Shown piece by piece: positions 17,319-26,522 of a stretch of 64,000 bases of DNA. Below the pieces are notes generated by a model that worked only from the letters and a program-made list of their open reading frames with translations, was not told where the DNA came from and did not search any database. A program made the translations under genes and the position numbers. Each line of letters starts with the position of its first letter. Within the stretch, counting starts at the first letter, position 1. Origin of the DNA: Spirochaetaceae bacterium (GTDB taxonomy: Bacteria; Spirochaetota; Spirochaetia; Treponematales; Rectinemataceae); contig JANYKC010000004.1 in the NCBI GenBank assembly GCA_025358255.1, positions 150,074-214,073 of the forward strand. Reading direction: 5' to 3'.

Positions 17319-17812
17319 GCCTTGGCCTCTTCGCCACGCTCTCCTGCCTGGCCCTTCCGGCCCAGGAACGCTTTGCCCTGGTGATCGGCAACGGGAATAA
17401 AGCGACGGTCTCCAAGCGCAAGAACCCGGTCAACGACGCCGCCGACATGGCGGCCGCGTTCAAGGGACTGGGCTTCCTGGTGGACCTCCTGCGGGACGCG
17501 ACCCTCGACGACATGGAGAACGCGGTGATACGCCTCGGGAACCGGCTGGGCCAGTCTCCCGGCTCCTATGGCTTCTTTTTCTATATCGCCTATGCCACGG
17601 GCGCGGGCTCGGTGGCCCAGGACGGCCAGGACAGGAACGGCCTTTTCACGAGCCAGCTCCTCAAGCACCTCGCGACGCCGGGCCTGGAGATCAAGGATGT
17701 CTTCAACCGTACCGGGGCTGATGTCATGGGCGCGAGCAACAACCAGCAGGTCCCGGCGATCTACAACCAATTATTCAAGTCCGCGTGGCTCGCTGGCCAG
17801 GCCGCCGCATGG
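17319..17812 (+). pseudogene. Caspase-like (peptidase C14) remnant lacking the catalytic residues
   Basis: The frame begins without a start codon inside a signal-peptide tail (LGLFATLSCLALPAQ), then shows a C14 N-terminus ERFALVIGNGN and NPVNDAADMAAAFKGLGF, up to GSYGFFFY. It then jumps to IAYATGAGSVAQDGQDRNG and LLKHLATPGLEIKDVFNRTG, the C-terminal part of the caspase fold. The segment that should contain YAGHG (His) and DACRD (Cys) is missing, so no protease can be made. It runs into a repeated GGCCAGGCCGCCGCATG and then into the LamG remnant. Related in family, not a copy, to the two caspase genes at 24-31 kb. Confidence 0.75.
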
Positions 17813-17825
17813 GCCAGGCCGCCGC

Positions 17826-18362
17826 ATGGGCCAGGCCATCGATGTGGGCATCGGCAAGGACCGTTTCGGCAGGGACGCCAAAGCGGGCTGGTTCAATGAC
17901 AGCCCAAGCGCGATCGACGCCGGCGAGGATGCCTCGATGAGCGGCGTGGGAAACCTTCCGGCGAACGGCCACGGGTCGCTCTACGGGTCGCTCTACGGGA
18001 AGCGCTGGATCCATGCCCGCATGGTGGTCAAGGACGGGAAGGTGGATACCTGGGTCGATGGCCTTTCCCAGGGAAGCCAGCCGATCGCGGCGGTCATGGT
18101 CCCCGACCTGGACAGTCCCCTCTGGATCGGCCGCGGCGACATCGATTATGGCTATGTCAAAAACGGCGACGGCCCGATGGGGATCATCGACTTCTTCAAC
18201 GGGGCCCTTGACGACATCAGGATCTACAGCCGCGCGCTGACGGTCGACGAGGTCGAGGCCCTGTACTTCGAGGGACAGCAAGCCCGGGGAGAGAAAGCCT
18301 CTAGCCCTTCTCCTCCAGTAGGACATAGGCCTCGACCGGCGCGTCGTAGCCCTTGGCCTTGA
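17826..18362 (+). pseudogene. LamG/concanavalin-like jellyroll domain remnant
   Basis: About 160 codons read as the C-terminal part of a LamG-type domain: WIHARMVVKDGKVDTWVDG, DSPLWIGRGDI, and the diagnostic FFNGALDDIRIYSRALTVDE followed by VEALYFEG. No proper start or export signal is present, and a 12-base direct repeat (GGGTCGCTCTAC twice near 17977-18000) sits in it. The frame runs past 18300 into the antisense end of the cyclase gene. Probably a fragment of a larger surface protein once fused to the preceding caspase. Confidence 0.65.
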
Positions 18363-20262
18363 CGTGGCGGTCCTCTCCGAATACGAAATTTCCGGCCGCA
18401 CGCTTCCGCGTTTCCGCCGCAATGAGGATCCCCTCCACGGGCGCGTTGCTTTCCATCCGCTGGGCCAGGTTGACTGCGGCGCCGATGACGGTGTATTCGA
18501 TGCGGCTCTTCGAGCCGAGGTTGCCCACGATCACGCGACCCGAGTTGACCCCGATCCGTATCCTGAGGTCGATGCCCGCCTTGTCCTTCCATTCCGCGCG
18601 CAACTGTGCCGCCTTGGACTGCATGTCCAAAGCCGCGCGCAGGGCACGGTCGGCATGGTCGGGCTGCTCCAAGGGGTCGCCGAAAAAGGCCATGATGCCG
18701 TCCCCCATGAATTTGTCCACGGTGGCGCCGTGCTCGAAAAGGACGGCTGACATGGAATCGAGGTAGTTGCCAAGGAATTCATGCACGAGCTCGGGGCTCT
18801 TATCGGAGCTCCAGCCCGTGAAGTTGGCGATGTCGGCGAAGAGGATGGTGAGCTCGCGGCTTTCCGGACGGAGTTCCGCATTGTGGCCGGAAAGGACGCG
18901 GGCGGCCAAGGCACGGGGAAAATAGCGGCTCAAGGCGTTTTCAAGAAGGAGCCTTTCCTCACGCGAGCGCAGGATTCCGGCCGCGGAGGCACCGATCCAG
19001 GCCGCCGCGAGCCCCAGGGCGGGCGCAGCGAGCCAGGGCATGACAAGGCCCAGGAACCAGGCCGCGCAGGTCCATGCCAGAAGGGCGAGGGCGAGGATCG
19101 CGAAGCCCGGTTGGAGGAAGGACCTCCGCCGGGGAAGCGTCAGGAAGAGTATGCCAGACAGGAGGACCAGGCAGACAAGGGAATCCACAACAGCAGGGGA
19201 AGACCTGAAAAACGTGCCGGTGAGGATTCCGTTCAGGAGGCTCGTATGGATGCCCGAAAGGGGATAGACGGCCTCAAGGGGCGTCGAACCGAAATCCTTG
19301 TGGGTGGTGGTGATGTCGGCGGCGATGACTAGGCTGCCCTCCCAGGCCTCGATGATGGAGTCGGTGGCCATCGCGTTACCCGCGGCATCGACGACCTTGT
19401 CCAGGGGAATGCGCTTCCACCCGGCCTTCCACGGCCCGGGCAGGGGAACCCAGGCTGTCGCGCTGCGGTCAATCGGGATGGAGATCGCCGAGCCATCGGG
19501 ACGCGGGATGCGGAGTTCGGTTCCGGCGCGCAGCTCGACCAGCGAGGGATCGATGCCCATGTCGGCTACGGCCAAGGCCAGGGAGAGGGTCGGTATGTAG
19601 CCGTCCTCCCATCGATAAAGAAGCGGAAGGCGGCGGTAGATGCCGTCCGTATCGGGAGAGACCGCGATATGGCCGAAAAAGCGGGACTTCCGCGCCAATT
19701 CGCGGTTCGGCATGAGGAAGGTGCCGGCTTCGGGGACATCCCCCGCCACAACCACGCGGGGGTGCCAGAGATGGGCGCGCAGGATGGCCGCATCCTCCTC
19801 CTCGAGTGCGCTGCCGGAGAAACTCGAGAGCTCTGTGGGGACGGGAACCACGGCCAGGACCAGTTTTTCCATCCTGCCCGCGGAATCGGCCATGGAGCTG
19901 TCGAAGCCCGCGTCCCTCTTCCCCTGGAAAAGGAAGTCGAGGGCCCCGGACAGGCGACCCTCCCCGAGGATGGAGAGGAGGGCCGCGAAGGCCTGCCGGT
20001 CATCGACCCTGCCCCCGAGGTTGCGCTCCGACCGGTCGTTCAGGTCGACCGGGATGATGCGCGGACTCAAGGGCAGTGGCGACATCGCGATGCGCAGCCT
20101 GAGGAGAAGGTCCCCCGCGTCACGGTCGATCCCCTGTCCGAGGCCGAGCATGGACAAGCCGGCGAAGACGACAAAAAGGACGGCGGGGAGGTAGGCTGTG
20201 CCTTTCCTGCCTGCGGCGTCAGTGCCTGCGGCGTCAGTGGTCGAAGCGGATCGTCTTGACAT
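18301..20262 (-). CDS. CHASE2-domain class III adenylate/guanylate cyclase
   Basis: 653 residues from ATG 20262, preceded by GGGGAGGG; this start overlaps the end of the upstream DUF4384 gene by 29 bases. One N-terminal membrane helix (YLPAVLFVVFAGLSMLGL), an extracytoplasmic CHASE2 sensor (RIIPVDLNDRSERNLGG, FFGHIAVSPDTDGIYRRLPL, LIEAWEGSLVIAADIT), three closely spaced helices around 370-450, then a cyclase domain with both metal aspartates (ILFADIANFTGWS, VDKFMGDGIMAFFGDP) and IRIGVNSGRVIVGNLGS. It should make cAMP or cGMP on an external cue. As the last gene of the caspase/DUF4384 island it is the likely second-messenger output. Confidence 0.88.
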   Translation of the reverse strand: MSRRSASTTDAAGTDAAGRKGTAYLPAVLFVVFAGLSMLGLGQGIDRDAGDLLLRLRIAMSPLPLSPRIIPVDLNDRSERNLGGRVDDRQAFAALLSILGEGRLSGALDFLFQGKRDAGFDSSMADSAGRMEKLVLAVVPVPTELSSFSGSALEEEDAAILRAHLWHPRVVVAGDVPEAGTFLMPNRELARKSRFFGHIAVSPDTDGIYRRLPLLYRWEDGYIPTLSLALAVADMGIDPSLVELRAGTELRIPRPDGSAISIPIDRSATAWVPLPGPWKAGWKRIPLDKVVDAAGNAMATDSIIEAWEGSLVIAADITTTHKDFGSTPLEAVYPLSGIHTSLLNGILTGTFFRSSPAVVDSLVCLVLLSGILFLTLPRRRSFLQPGFAILALALLAWTCAAWFLGLVMPWLAAPALGLAAAWIGASAAGILRSREERLLLENALSRYFPRALAARVLSGHNAELRPESRELTILFADIANFTGWSSDKSPELVHEFLGNYLDSMSAVLFEHGATVDKFMGDGIMAFFGDPLEQPDHADRALRAALDMQSKAAQLRAEWKDKAGIDLRIRIGVNSGRVIVGNLGSKSRIEYTVIGAAVNLAQRMESNAPVEGILIAAETRKRAAGNFVFGEDRHVKAKGYDAPVEAYVLLEEKG

Positions 20263-20851
20263 AGGTGGACCCTCCCCTGAATTCCGTGGCCAGGAGCTGG
20301 GTGGCGCCGCGGGTGACCCCGCCCATCGGCACCGGCTTTTCTGGCGCTTCCGCAAGGCCTGAGAGCGACTGCTTCATCCTGGCGATCTCATCGAGGATGG
20401 CCGAGGACCTGGCCCCCGGGTTGCCCTTTTCCAGCCCGGACAAGGCCTTTTCGAAGTTGGGCAAGCGTTCCGCGCAGACCATGACAAAGATCCTCTCGGT
20501 GCCCGAAGGCGGCTCGACCTTGAAGCTGTCCTGCTCGGAGGGAAGGGAGAGAGGGCGGCCCGCCTTGAGGGGCCCCTGGAACAGCACCGTCAGCTTGCCG
20601 CTTGGCTCCGCGTAGATGACGTAGGCATAGACGCTTTCATCCGCCTGGACAGTGAGCTTGAAGCGCTCGCCGTCTGCAAGCTTGAAGGGGCGGGAGAAGG
20701 GTATGGACTCGAGGCCGCCGCCGCCCACTTTCACGAAGGTCATCCTCCAGGCGAAAACGGACTGGCCCTGGACTGGAACCTGCGCGGCCGCCGCGAGCGC
20801 CGCCATGAAAAAGGTGAGGGCGAAAAAACCCTGCCGTGTTGCCTTCGACAT
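20234..20851 (-). CDS. Exported DUF4384 protein
   Basis: 205 residues with a signal peptide (FFALTFFMAALAAAAQ). The body fits DUF4384: GERFKLTVQADESVYAYVIYAEPSGKLTVLFQG, then FVMVCAERLPNFEKAL. DUF4384 is a beta-rich domain often attached to caspase-like or kinase signalling proteins in bacteria; here it is free-standing beside them. It sits 33 bases behind the FlgO-like gene and overlaps the cyclase start, so the three are one transcript. Confidence 0.72.
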   Translation of the reverse strand: MSKATRQGFFALTFFMAALAAAAQVPVQGQSVFAWRMTFVKVGGGGLESIPFSRPFKLADGERFKLTVQADESVYAYVIYAEPSGKLTVLFQGPLKAGRPLSLPSEQDSFKVEPPSGTERIFVMVCAERLPNFEKALSGLEKGNPGARSSAILDEIARMKQSLSGLAEAPEKPVPMGGVTRGATQLLATEFRGGSTYVKTIRFDH

Positions 20852-20884
20852 CGTGGACTCCTTGGGCGCTCCCCAGCTAGATCG

Positions 20885-21961
20885 CTATTCCAGGATAAGG
20901 TAGCTCGCCAGTGTCTCGGCGCGCCTGTCCGGAGCGCCCTCTGCCGACATTCCCCTGCCGATGCTCTCGCGCGCCGCGCCGGCCAGGTCCGCGAATTCCG
21001 CCTCGGTCAGGGTGAAGGCCTGGCTCGAGGCGACGACCTTGATGAACTCCGTCCCGTAGGGCGGCCCGAGGATGAAACTGAAAGGGTCGCTGCTGGACGG
21101 GATGCGCACGACGGATCCCCCATCGAGGGGGCGCGCGGTCCCGGAATAGCGGTTGGGCCATATCAATTGGGTCTTTCCTGCCACGTCGACCTGGTAGACC
21201 TTGACCCAGGCGCGCTGGTTCACCGTGACGAGGATGCCGAGCCTCTCTCCCGCGCGGTAGGCCGCTCCCGTTCCCCGGTCGGTGCTCACGGAGACGTGGA
21301 GGGCCTGTGTCCGCGGGTCCTGGGCCGCCTGGACGGAGGCCGATGCGCCGGAGGTGGCGGGGACCGCGGCCGCCGGAGCCGGCGGGGTGATGTGGAGGAG
21401 GTCCGCCAGGGCCACTGCGACCTTCCGGTCCGGGCGTATGCCGAGGCCCGAAGGGAGGCTAGAGAGCGGAACCACGATCTGGGTCGAGCCGATGAGGGCG
21501 CCGTCCGAAAGCCCGGTCAGGTCGAGATGCACCCTGACAGCGCTTCCTTCGTCGAAAAAGCGGCCGTAGAGGATGGCATCCACCTGGGCGCTCGCGAACA
21601 GCTCGGCGTAGGTATTCCTGAGGGCCGGATCCATGGCTGCCGCGGCGCGGGCATCAAGGAGGCGGAGGTTCCGGGTCCGCGGGATGGTCGCGCGGATCCC
21701 GTCCTCGAGCCAACGGGAGAAGGGGCTGGCCAGCTCGTCATTGCGCCAGGTGAAGGTCCCGAGGACCACGAGGACCGAGGGTTTCCAGTAATTGGACACG
21801 GCCTTGTCCAAAGCGCTTCCGAGTTCGTTGACAAAGCCTTCGTTGGACGGCTGTGCATGGAGGAGGCTCGCCAGCGCCAGGAAAAACAAGGGAAGCGCCG
21901 CTTTTCGGCCTGCAGCGATGATGAACCGAACTATTCGGCCGGTGTTTTGGGGCATTGTCAT
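20885..21961 (-). CDS. Exported FlgO-like plus DUF4384 protein
   Basis: 358 residues from ATG 21961, signal peptide AALPLFFLALASLLHAQ. Residues about 45-190 (SVLVVLGTFTWRNDELASPFSRWLEDGI, RNLRLLDARAA, AQVDAILYGRFFDEGSAVRVHLDL) resemble FlgO/CsgG-type periplasmic domains, and residues 230-350 are DUF4384 (YRAGERLGILVTVNQRAWVKVYQV, FSFILGPPYGTEFIKVVAS). An envelope-located scaffold or sensor is plausible. It is the first of three genes reading toward the cyclase and lies about 190 bases behind SUMF1 lipoprotein 1. Confidence 0.7.
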   Translation of the reverse strand: MTMPQNTGRIVRFIIAAGRKAALPLFFLALASLLHAQPSNEGFVNELGSALDKAVSNYWKPSVLVVLGTFTWRNDELASPFSRWLEDGIRATIPRTRNLRLLDARAAAAMDPALRNTYAELFASAQVDAILYGRFFDEGSAVRVHLDLTGLSDGALIGSTQIVVPLSSLPSGLGIRPDRKVAVALADLLHITPPAPAAAVPATSGASASVQAAQDPRTQALHVSVSTDRGTGAAYRAGERLGILVTVNQRAWVKVYQVDVAGKTQLIWPNRYSGTARPLDGGSVVRIPSSSDPFSFILGPPYGTEFIKVVASSQAFTLTEAEFADLAGAARESIGRGMSAEGAPDRRAETLASYLILE

Positions 21962-22148
21962 GCAATCCTTTTTTATAGCATAGCGCGAGAATGGGGACAT
22001 TGCCCATTCAATCCTCGATTCGGCCCCTTTTCCGCCAGTGGACCTGATCATCCCCCGCAGCAGGTCCTCCCCTTTCCTGCATCGCCAGGCTGCCCATCCC
22101 GGAGCCGTCAGGCAAGCGCCGCGCCTTCATTTCCGTCCCTGCCAAGCG

Positions 22149-23837
22149 CTAGTGGCGGCGGACAACGCGGAATCCCACGTTGTCATGCCTGGTTCCCGGG
22201 TCGAGGTCGAAGCGGCAAGACGAGGCGCAGTAGGAGGCGTTGCCGTACCAGCTGCCTCCCCGAATCGAACGGCCGCTTGCGGTCGCCGCGCCTGTCGGGT
22301 CGACTTGATCCTGGCCCGGATAGCTTCCGTACGAGTCCCAGCACCATTCCCATACATTGCCGCTCAGGTCATGCAATCCCAGCTCGTTTGGAAGCTTCCC
22401 CCCGACCGCATTGGGAGCGCTTCCTGCGTTGGCCGAGTACCAGCCAACGTCATCGATGGCGCTGGATCCGGCATAGGTATAGTTGTGCGAATATTCACCT
22501 CCACGCGCGGCGAATTCCCACTCCGCCTCCGTCGGCAAGCGGTAGCCATTGCTGGCCATGTCCATCGTCACCGTCGCGGAGGTGATCGGATAGCCGGCAG
22601 CCGGGGTCCTTCCACCCACCTGGTACACGGCGCCTAGGCCTTCCCTTTGGGAGAGCGAGTTGCAGAATTCCACCGCGTCATACCAAGTGACCATCTCCAC
22701 GGGCCGGTTCGTGTCCCCCGCGAAAAATCCGGGGTTGTCACCGGTAACCACCGCGTATTCGGCCTGGGTCACCTCGCATTCCGACATGGTGAACGCGGAG
22801 ACCGACACGCCGGCAGTGCCGTTGTCGAAGGTCCCGCCCGTGACCGGCAGCATGGTCAGCAGGGCAGGAGGGTACACGGCGGTGGACACCAAAGACTGGG
22901 CAAAACCAGGAGCCGTCGAGATCGCCTTGATCGTCATCGTGCCCATGGTGACGAGGGGAATCGGATCCGCAAAGGGCATGGAGTCGGTTGTCGGGTCGGC
23001 CGGAATCCCCGACGTGCTCACCGTATAGTAGCTTTTCGCGCCAGCTGTCGCGCAATGTATCGTCACGTCCTCTTCGCCCAAGTAGGTCCCCGCGCTGCGG
23101 CTGAAAGTCGGCGCCGCGGCTGAGGCGTAGGCGATCGAATACTTCGCGCTGGCGACAGCCGAATCCTTGAACCCCACCGCGACCGCCATCGCCTTGATCG
23201 TCTCAACCGTCCCGTCCCCGGTCACGCTGATCGCGCCTGTGTAAGGCGTCGATCCTGTCGTCGGCGTGCTTCCGTTCGTCGTGTAGTAGACCGTCGCACC
23301 GCCGGTCCCGCAACTGATCACGATGCCCGTGTCTCCGGTCAGGCTCGTCTCCGTCGGATCGAAGACTGGCGTAGCCGCTGGTATGGTCCATGCGACGGTG
23401 AAGCTCGCGGCCTGGCTCCAGGCACCCCATGTCCCATCCGCGGCTTGGGGCCTCGCCTTCCACCAGTAGGTCGAGCCATTGACGATCCCTGCCAGACCGA
23501 GATCGATCAGGTTGCCGGCGCTCGATGCCGGCGTGGCCAAGTCGAGGCCCGCGGCCGTGGAGGCCAGGATCATCTCATAAGCTGCCGCGCCTAGGACCTT
23601 TGTGACGGCCACTGTCCTGCCGTCGAGCTCGCCGCCATCGGGGGGCGCCACCGTGCGGAATTCCGCAAGCGAGGCCACGGTCGGCGCGCCTTCATAATTG
23701 ACCGCGCCTGAATCCGCGGGATTGTCCCGCTCGCCCCAGACCGAACAGGTCCCGAAGAAAAAAGCGGCAAGGAGGAGGAAAGCGGAACCAAGGATGCGCT
23801 GGGCGTTTCCTCCGGTTTTTCCTATCTGCGCTTTCAT
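22149..23837 (-). CDS. SUMF1/FGE-like lipoprotein with chitobiase-C repeats, copy 1
   Basis: 562 residues from ATG 23837, overlapping the caspase stop (ATGA). A hydrophobic signal ends FFFGTC, then SVWGERDNPADS, so it is likely a lipoprotein by relaxed spirochaetal lipobox rules. Two CHB_HEX_C-type repeats (PVFDPTETSLTGD, PTFSRSAGTYLGEED, each with YYTTNG-like cores) lead to a C-terminal SUMF1 domain: SECEVTQAEYAVVTGDNP, RLPTEAEWEFAARGG, LHDLSGNVWEWCWD, SIRGGSWYGNASYC and NVGFRVVRRH. True formylglycine-generating enzymes have GGSxLCxxSYC; the first Cys is Tyr/Gly here, so this is probably a binding domain. Translational coupling implies it works with the caspase. Confidence 0.85.
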   Translation of the reverse strand: MKAQIGKTGGNAQRILGSAFLLLAAFFFGTCSVWGERDNPADSGAVNYEGAPTVASLAEFRTVAPPDGGELDGRTVAVTKVLGAAAYEMILASTAAGLDLATPASSAGNLIDLGLAGIVNGSTYWWKARPQAADGTWGAWSQAASFTVAWTIPAATPVFDPTETSLTGDTGIVISCGTGGATVYYTTNGSTPTTGSTPYTGAISVTGDGTVETIKAMAVAVGFKDSAVASAKYSIAYASAAAPTFSRSAGTYLGEEDVTIHCATAGAKSYYTVSTSGIPADPTTDSMPFADPIPLVTMGTMTIKAISTAPGFAQSLVSTAVYPPALLTMLPVTGGTFDNGTAGVSVSAFTMSECEVTQAEYAVVTGDNPGFFAGDTNRPVEMVTWYDAVEFCNSLSQREGLGAVYQVGGRTPAAGYPITSATVTMDMASNGYRLPTEAEWEFAARGGEYSHNYTYAGSSAIDDVGWYSANAGSAPNAVGGKLPNELGLHDLSGNVWEWCWDSYGSYPGQDQVDPTGAATASGRSIRGGSWYGNASYCASSCRFDLDPGTRHDNVGFRVVRRH

Positions 23838-26386
23838 TTTCCCAATACCTCGATTCCCGTTTCCAGTTGATCCATCGAATGCCGCAGGGCTCCAGGATCG
23901 GGCCTTCCCGGCCACAGCGCCAATGTCAACCCGAAACCCGCTCCACCGATCGCCGCAGCGGCGGGGAAGAGGGATTCATAGCGAGAGACTTTCGCCCAAG
24001 CCGCTTCCGCGTCAAGGGTCGTTACCGCCGAATGATAGGCCAGCATCGCTTCGCTACCCAGGTAGTAGACTACTCCAGTGCCCACCGCCCCCAGGATGCC
24101 GGTGGCGATGCCGAACCATCCGGCCGTGGTCGAGCATTGCCTGGCTGCCATTTTTCGTAGGAGGCTTTCCACCTCTTCGCCAAGTCTCGCAGACATCGCG
24201 CTCCGGTAGTCGGCCGGTTCGACTGTCCTTCCCGGAACGACTGTCGCCATGCCGGAATAGCGGTCACCGACCGTGACCAAGTATTCGCCGGGCGGAAGGA
24301 CGCGGGACCAGGCTCTGGACGCACCCTCGTTTCCGAGCTCAAGGACCGGGACCTTGCCAATGGTTACCCGCGCGCCATCGGGGATCCAGGGAAGGAGGAT
24401 GCCTCCGGAAGCGAGATCGAGGGACCTTTGTTCGTTCTCGGTAAAAGTCGTCTCGAGGACAGGAATGTCGATGCGCTCGGCATAGGCCGAGGCGAAACGC
24501 AACCTGGATGGAATCCCAGCGGGAACCGACCAAGCCATCGTCGAGGCTCCCTGAGGCCTTATCGCGGTGATTTCCGACCCGGCATCGCTCTTTGGAAAAA
24601 GGCCAATGCCGTAGTCGGGCACCAGCAGCACGGCAGGAGCCAGCCTTTCGAGGACCACGCTGACCTTTGTGCTCTTGCCTAGACGCACGGTGGCTGCCTG
24701 GGCGCAATCGCGGTAGCCTGGCTTCGTAAACAGGAGCTGCCTCGTGCCGGGCGCGATTCCCTCCATCTTTCCATTGTCTGCCGTCCACTGCGCTCCATCG
24801 ATTTGGCAGAGCGCACCTGCGGGGATCGACGTCAGATCGAGCTGTCCGCCTTTCCAGGGCACCCAGTGCAGGTCCCCCCCCCTTCCCAGGTCCAGTACCG
24901 TCGTGACAAGGAGGTAATCCCCGGCGCCGCCGGCACCCAAGCTGATGCTCCCGGCGCCTATATTGGCAATCCTCCCCCCTCCCACCCTGTCGATCCTCCA
25001 ATCCGGGCCCTCGATCCATATCGGGGCGTCCGACGGGGCATCGATCACCACGCTTCCGACAGGATGGACCATCGCCTTCACTTCCGTGGTCTCGTTGGGG
25101 CTGATGTTCGTCATTGCCGTCCAATAGAGATCCTTGCCCTTCAGTTCAAGCTTCTTTCCGCCTGCGGGCAGGGACTTGAAAAGGCCGGAGCCGAGCGGGC
25201 CCATGTCGATCCCATCGATGAAAAGATTCACCGCGGCTTCGTTCGAGGCGACATAGAGCTTGCCCTCGAGGGCTTGGAGCGAAAGGCTAAGTTCCCTAAG
25301 GTCACCGGGCTCCAGGATGATATCGGCGGAAGCGGCCATCGTGGCGGTCCTGGCGACGACCTTGAGGGTCCGCCCCGCTTGGAGTTTCCGGACAAGGACA
25401 GGCGCAAACCCGCGCGAAACGCCATCCACGAGGACCTCGGTGCCTTCTTGGTCGGCCTTGATCATGAGGTCAGCCTTGTCTGCCTGCGCAGCGGCGGATT
25501 GGCCTTCCCCGGCGGAATCCTCCCCTCTGGCCACGAGGGTGGCGCTGCGAAGGAAGAGGGCGAAGCTCGCCCCATCCTCATTGCCGGGAAGCGTGCCCAG
25601 GAGAGGCATCGTCTGGCTGACCCCGAGTCGGATGCGTTCATACATCGACATTGGATCGAGGAGGAGCGTGTCGTTCCGCTCAAGGAGGTTCAGGACCTGG
25701 CGCCCGAACTCGCTCTCGTCCGGCACAGTCTCGCTCGCGCCTGAGGTGAGGACCTGGCGGGCCGTGAGCTGGAGGGCTTTGCGGTAGTAGGCATTGTCAA
25801 TGACGGGGAGGACGCCCCGGCTAACGTTGAGGAAATCCCCGGAAAAGCAGGCGTCAGCCAGGATGAGGATGCGCTGGGCCTTGAGGTTGCCGATCATGTT
25901 CCGCAGCTGGGCGTTGGGAATCCAGTTGTTTTGCGAAAAGATGTCCTTGGAGCCGTCGCTGGCTATCCAGAAACCGGTCTTGGTCGAGTCAGTCTGGCCA
26001 TGGCCCGAGTAGAAGACAAGGAGGGAGTCGCGTGACCCTATCCTGGAAGGCAGGGTCTCCATGAAAAGCCTCCGGATATTGGCCGCCGTAGCCGCCTCGT
26101 CGTAGAGTTCGAAGAACTCGTCAATCACGTAGCGCTCGGAGAGGACCTTCCTCACGGCCTTGGCTTCGCCGGCAGCGCTTTTCAACGAAGGCCATTCCTT
26201 GTACTTGTCTATGCCGATGATCACGGCATATTGCCTGCCGGGATCGAAGTCGGCCTTTCCGGTGATCTCCTGGGTCACCACGCTCAGGCCCCGGTCCTGT
26301 GCGGCAAGGGCCAGTGCCGGCACCAAGGCCAGAACCATGCAGAGGACGAGAGGCTGGCTGAAGGACGGGACGCTTTTTCCGGGCAT
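23834..26386 (-). CDS. Caspase-like (C14) protein with PEGA repeats and C-terminal membrane helices, copy 1
   Basis: 850 residues from ATG 26386 (GGAG ahead). Signal peptide (CMVLALVPALALAAQ), then a C14 domain at about 45-300 with an intact dyad: FYSGHGQTD (His129) and LILADACFSGDF (Cys180). PEGA-like beta repeats follow (MIKADQEGTEVLVDGVSRG, LYVASNEAAVNLFIDGIDMG, FTKPGYRDC) and two predicted membrane helices near the end (WFGIATGILGAVGTGVVYYL, AAAIGGAGFGLTLALW). The protease would lie outside the cytoplasm. The gene is translationally coupled to the SUMF1 lipoprotein and closely related to copy 2 at 28442-31003. Confidence 0.88.
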   Translation of the reverse strand: MPGKSVPSFSQPLVLCMVLALVPALALAAQDRGLSVVTQEITGKADFDPGRQYAVIIGIDKYKEWPSLKSAAGEAKAVRKVLSERYVIDEFFELYDEAATAANIRRLFMETLPSRIGSRDSLLVFYSGHGQTDSTKTGFWIASDGSKDIFSQNNWIPNAQLRNMIGNLKAQRILILADACFSGDFLNVSRGVLPVIDNAYYRKALQLTARQVLTSGASETVPDESEFGRQVLNLLERNDTLLLDPMSMYERIRLGVSQTMPLLGTLPGNEDGASFALFLRSATLVARGEDSAGEGQSAAAQADKADLMIKADQEGTEVLVDGVSRGFAPVLVRKLQAGRTLKVVARTATMAASADIILEPGDLRELSLSLQALEGKLYVASNEAAVNLFIDGIDMGPLGSGLFKSLPAGGKKLELKGKDLYWTAMTNISPNETTEVKAMVHPVGSVVIDAPSDAPIWIEGPDWRIDRVGGGRIANIGAGSISLGAGGAGDYLLVTTVLDLGRGGDLHWVPWKGGQLDLTSIPAGALCQIDGAQWTADNGKMEGIAPGTRQLLFTKPGYRDCAQAATVRLGKSTKVSVVLERLAPAVLLVPDYGIGLFPKSDAGSEITAIRPQGASTMAWSVPAGIPSRLRFASAYAERIDIPVLETTFTENEQRSLDLASGGILLPWIPDGARVTIGKVPVLELGNEGASRAWSRVLPPGEYLVTVGDRYSGMATVVPGRTVEPADYRSAMSARLGEEVESLLRKMAARQCSTTAGWFGIATGILGAVGTGVVYYLGSEAMLAYHSAVTTLDAEAAWAKVSRYESLFPAAAAIGGAGFGLTLALWPGRPDPGALRHSMDQLETGIEVLGK

Positions 26387-26423
26387 GGCGGCTCCGCAGG
26401 TTTTCAAATCGGCGTCGTTGCCA

Positions 26424-26452
26424 AGCATACCTTTCTCCGGGAAGGGACGCAA
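26424..26452 (-). promoter_or_regulatory. Promoter of caspase/SUMF1 module 1
   Basis: Minus strand: TTGCGT (26447-26452), 17-base spacer, TATGCT (26424-26429). The same layout (TTGCGC, 17 bases, TATACT) and about 25 bases of leader, including ACGCCGATTTGAAAACC, stand before module 2. Confidence 0.55.
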
Positions 26453-26522
26453 CATGGAACGGGCCGGGAACGAGGCGGCGACACGGCCCTTCTGGTGGCA
26501 CTTGTTCCGGAGACCAGGCGAC

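Noticed and set aside
17377..17812. Functional short caspase
   Set aside because: Both catalytic residues and the start codon are missing, so it was called a pseudogene.
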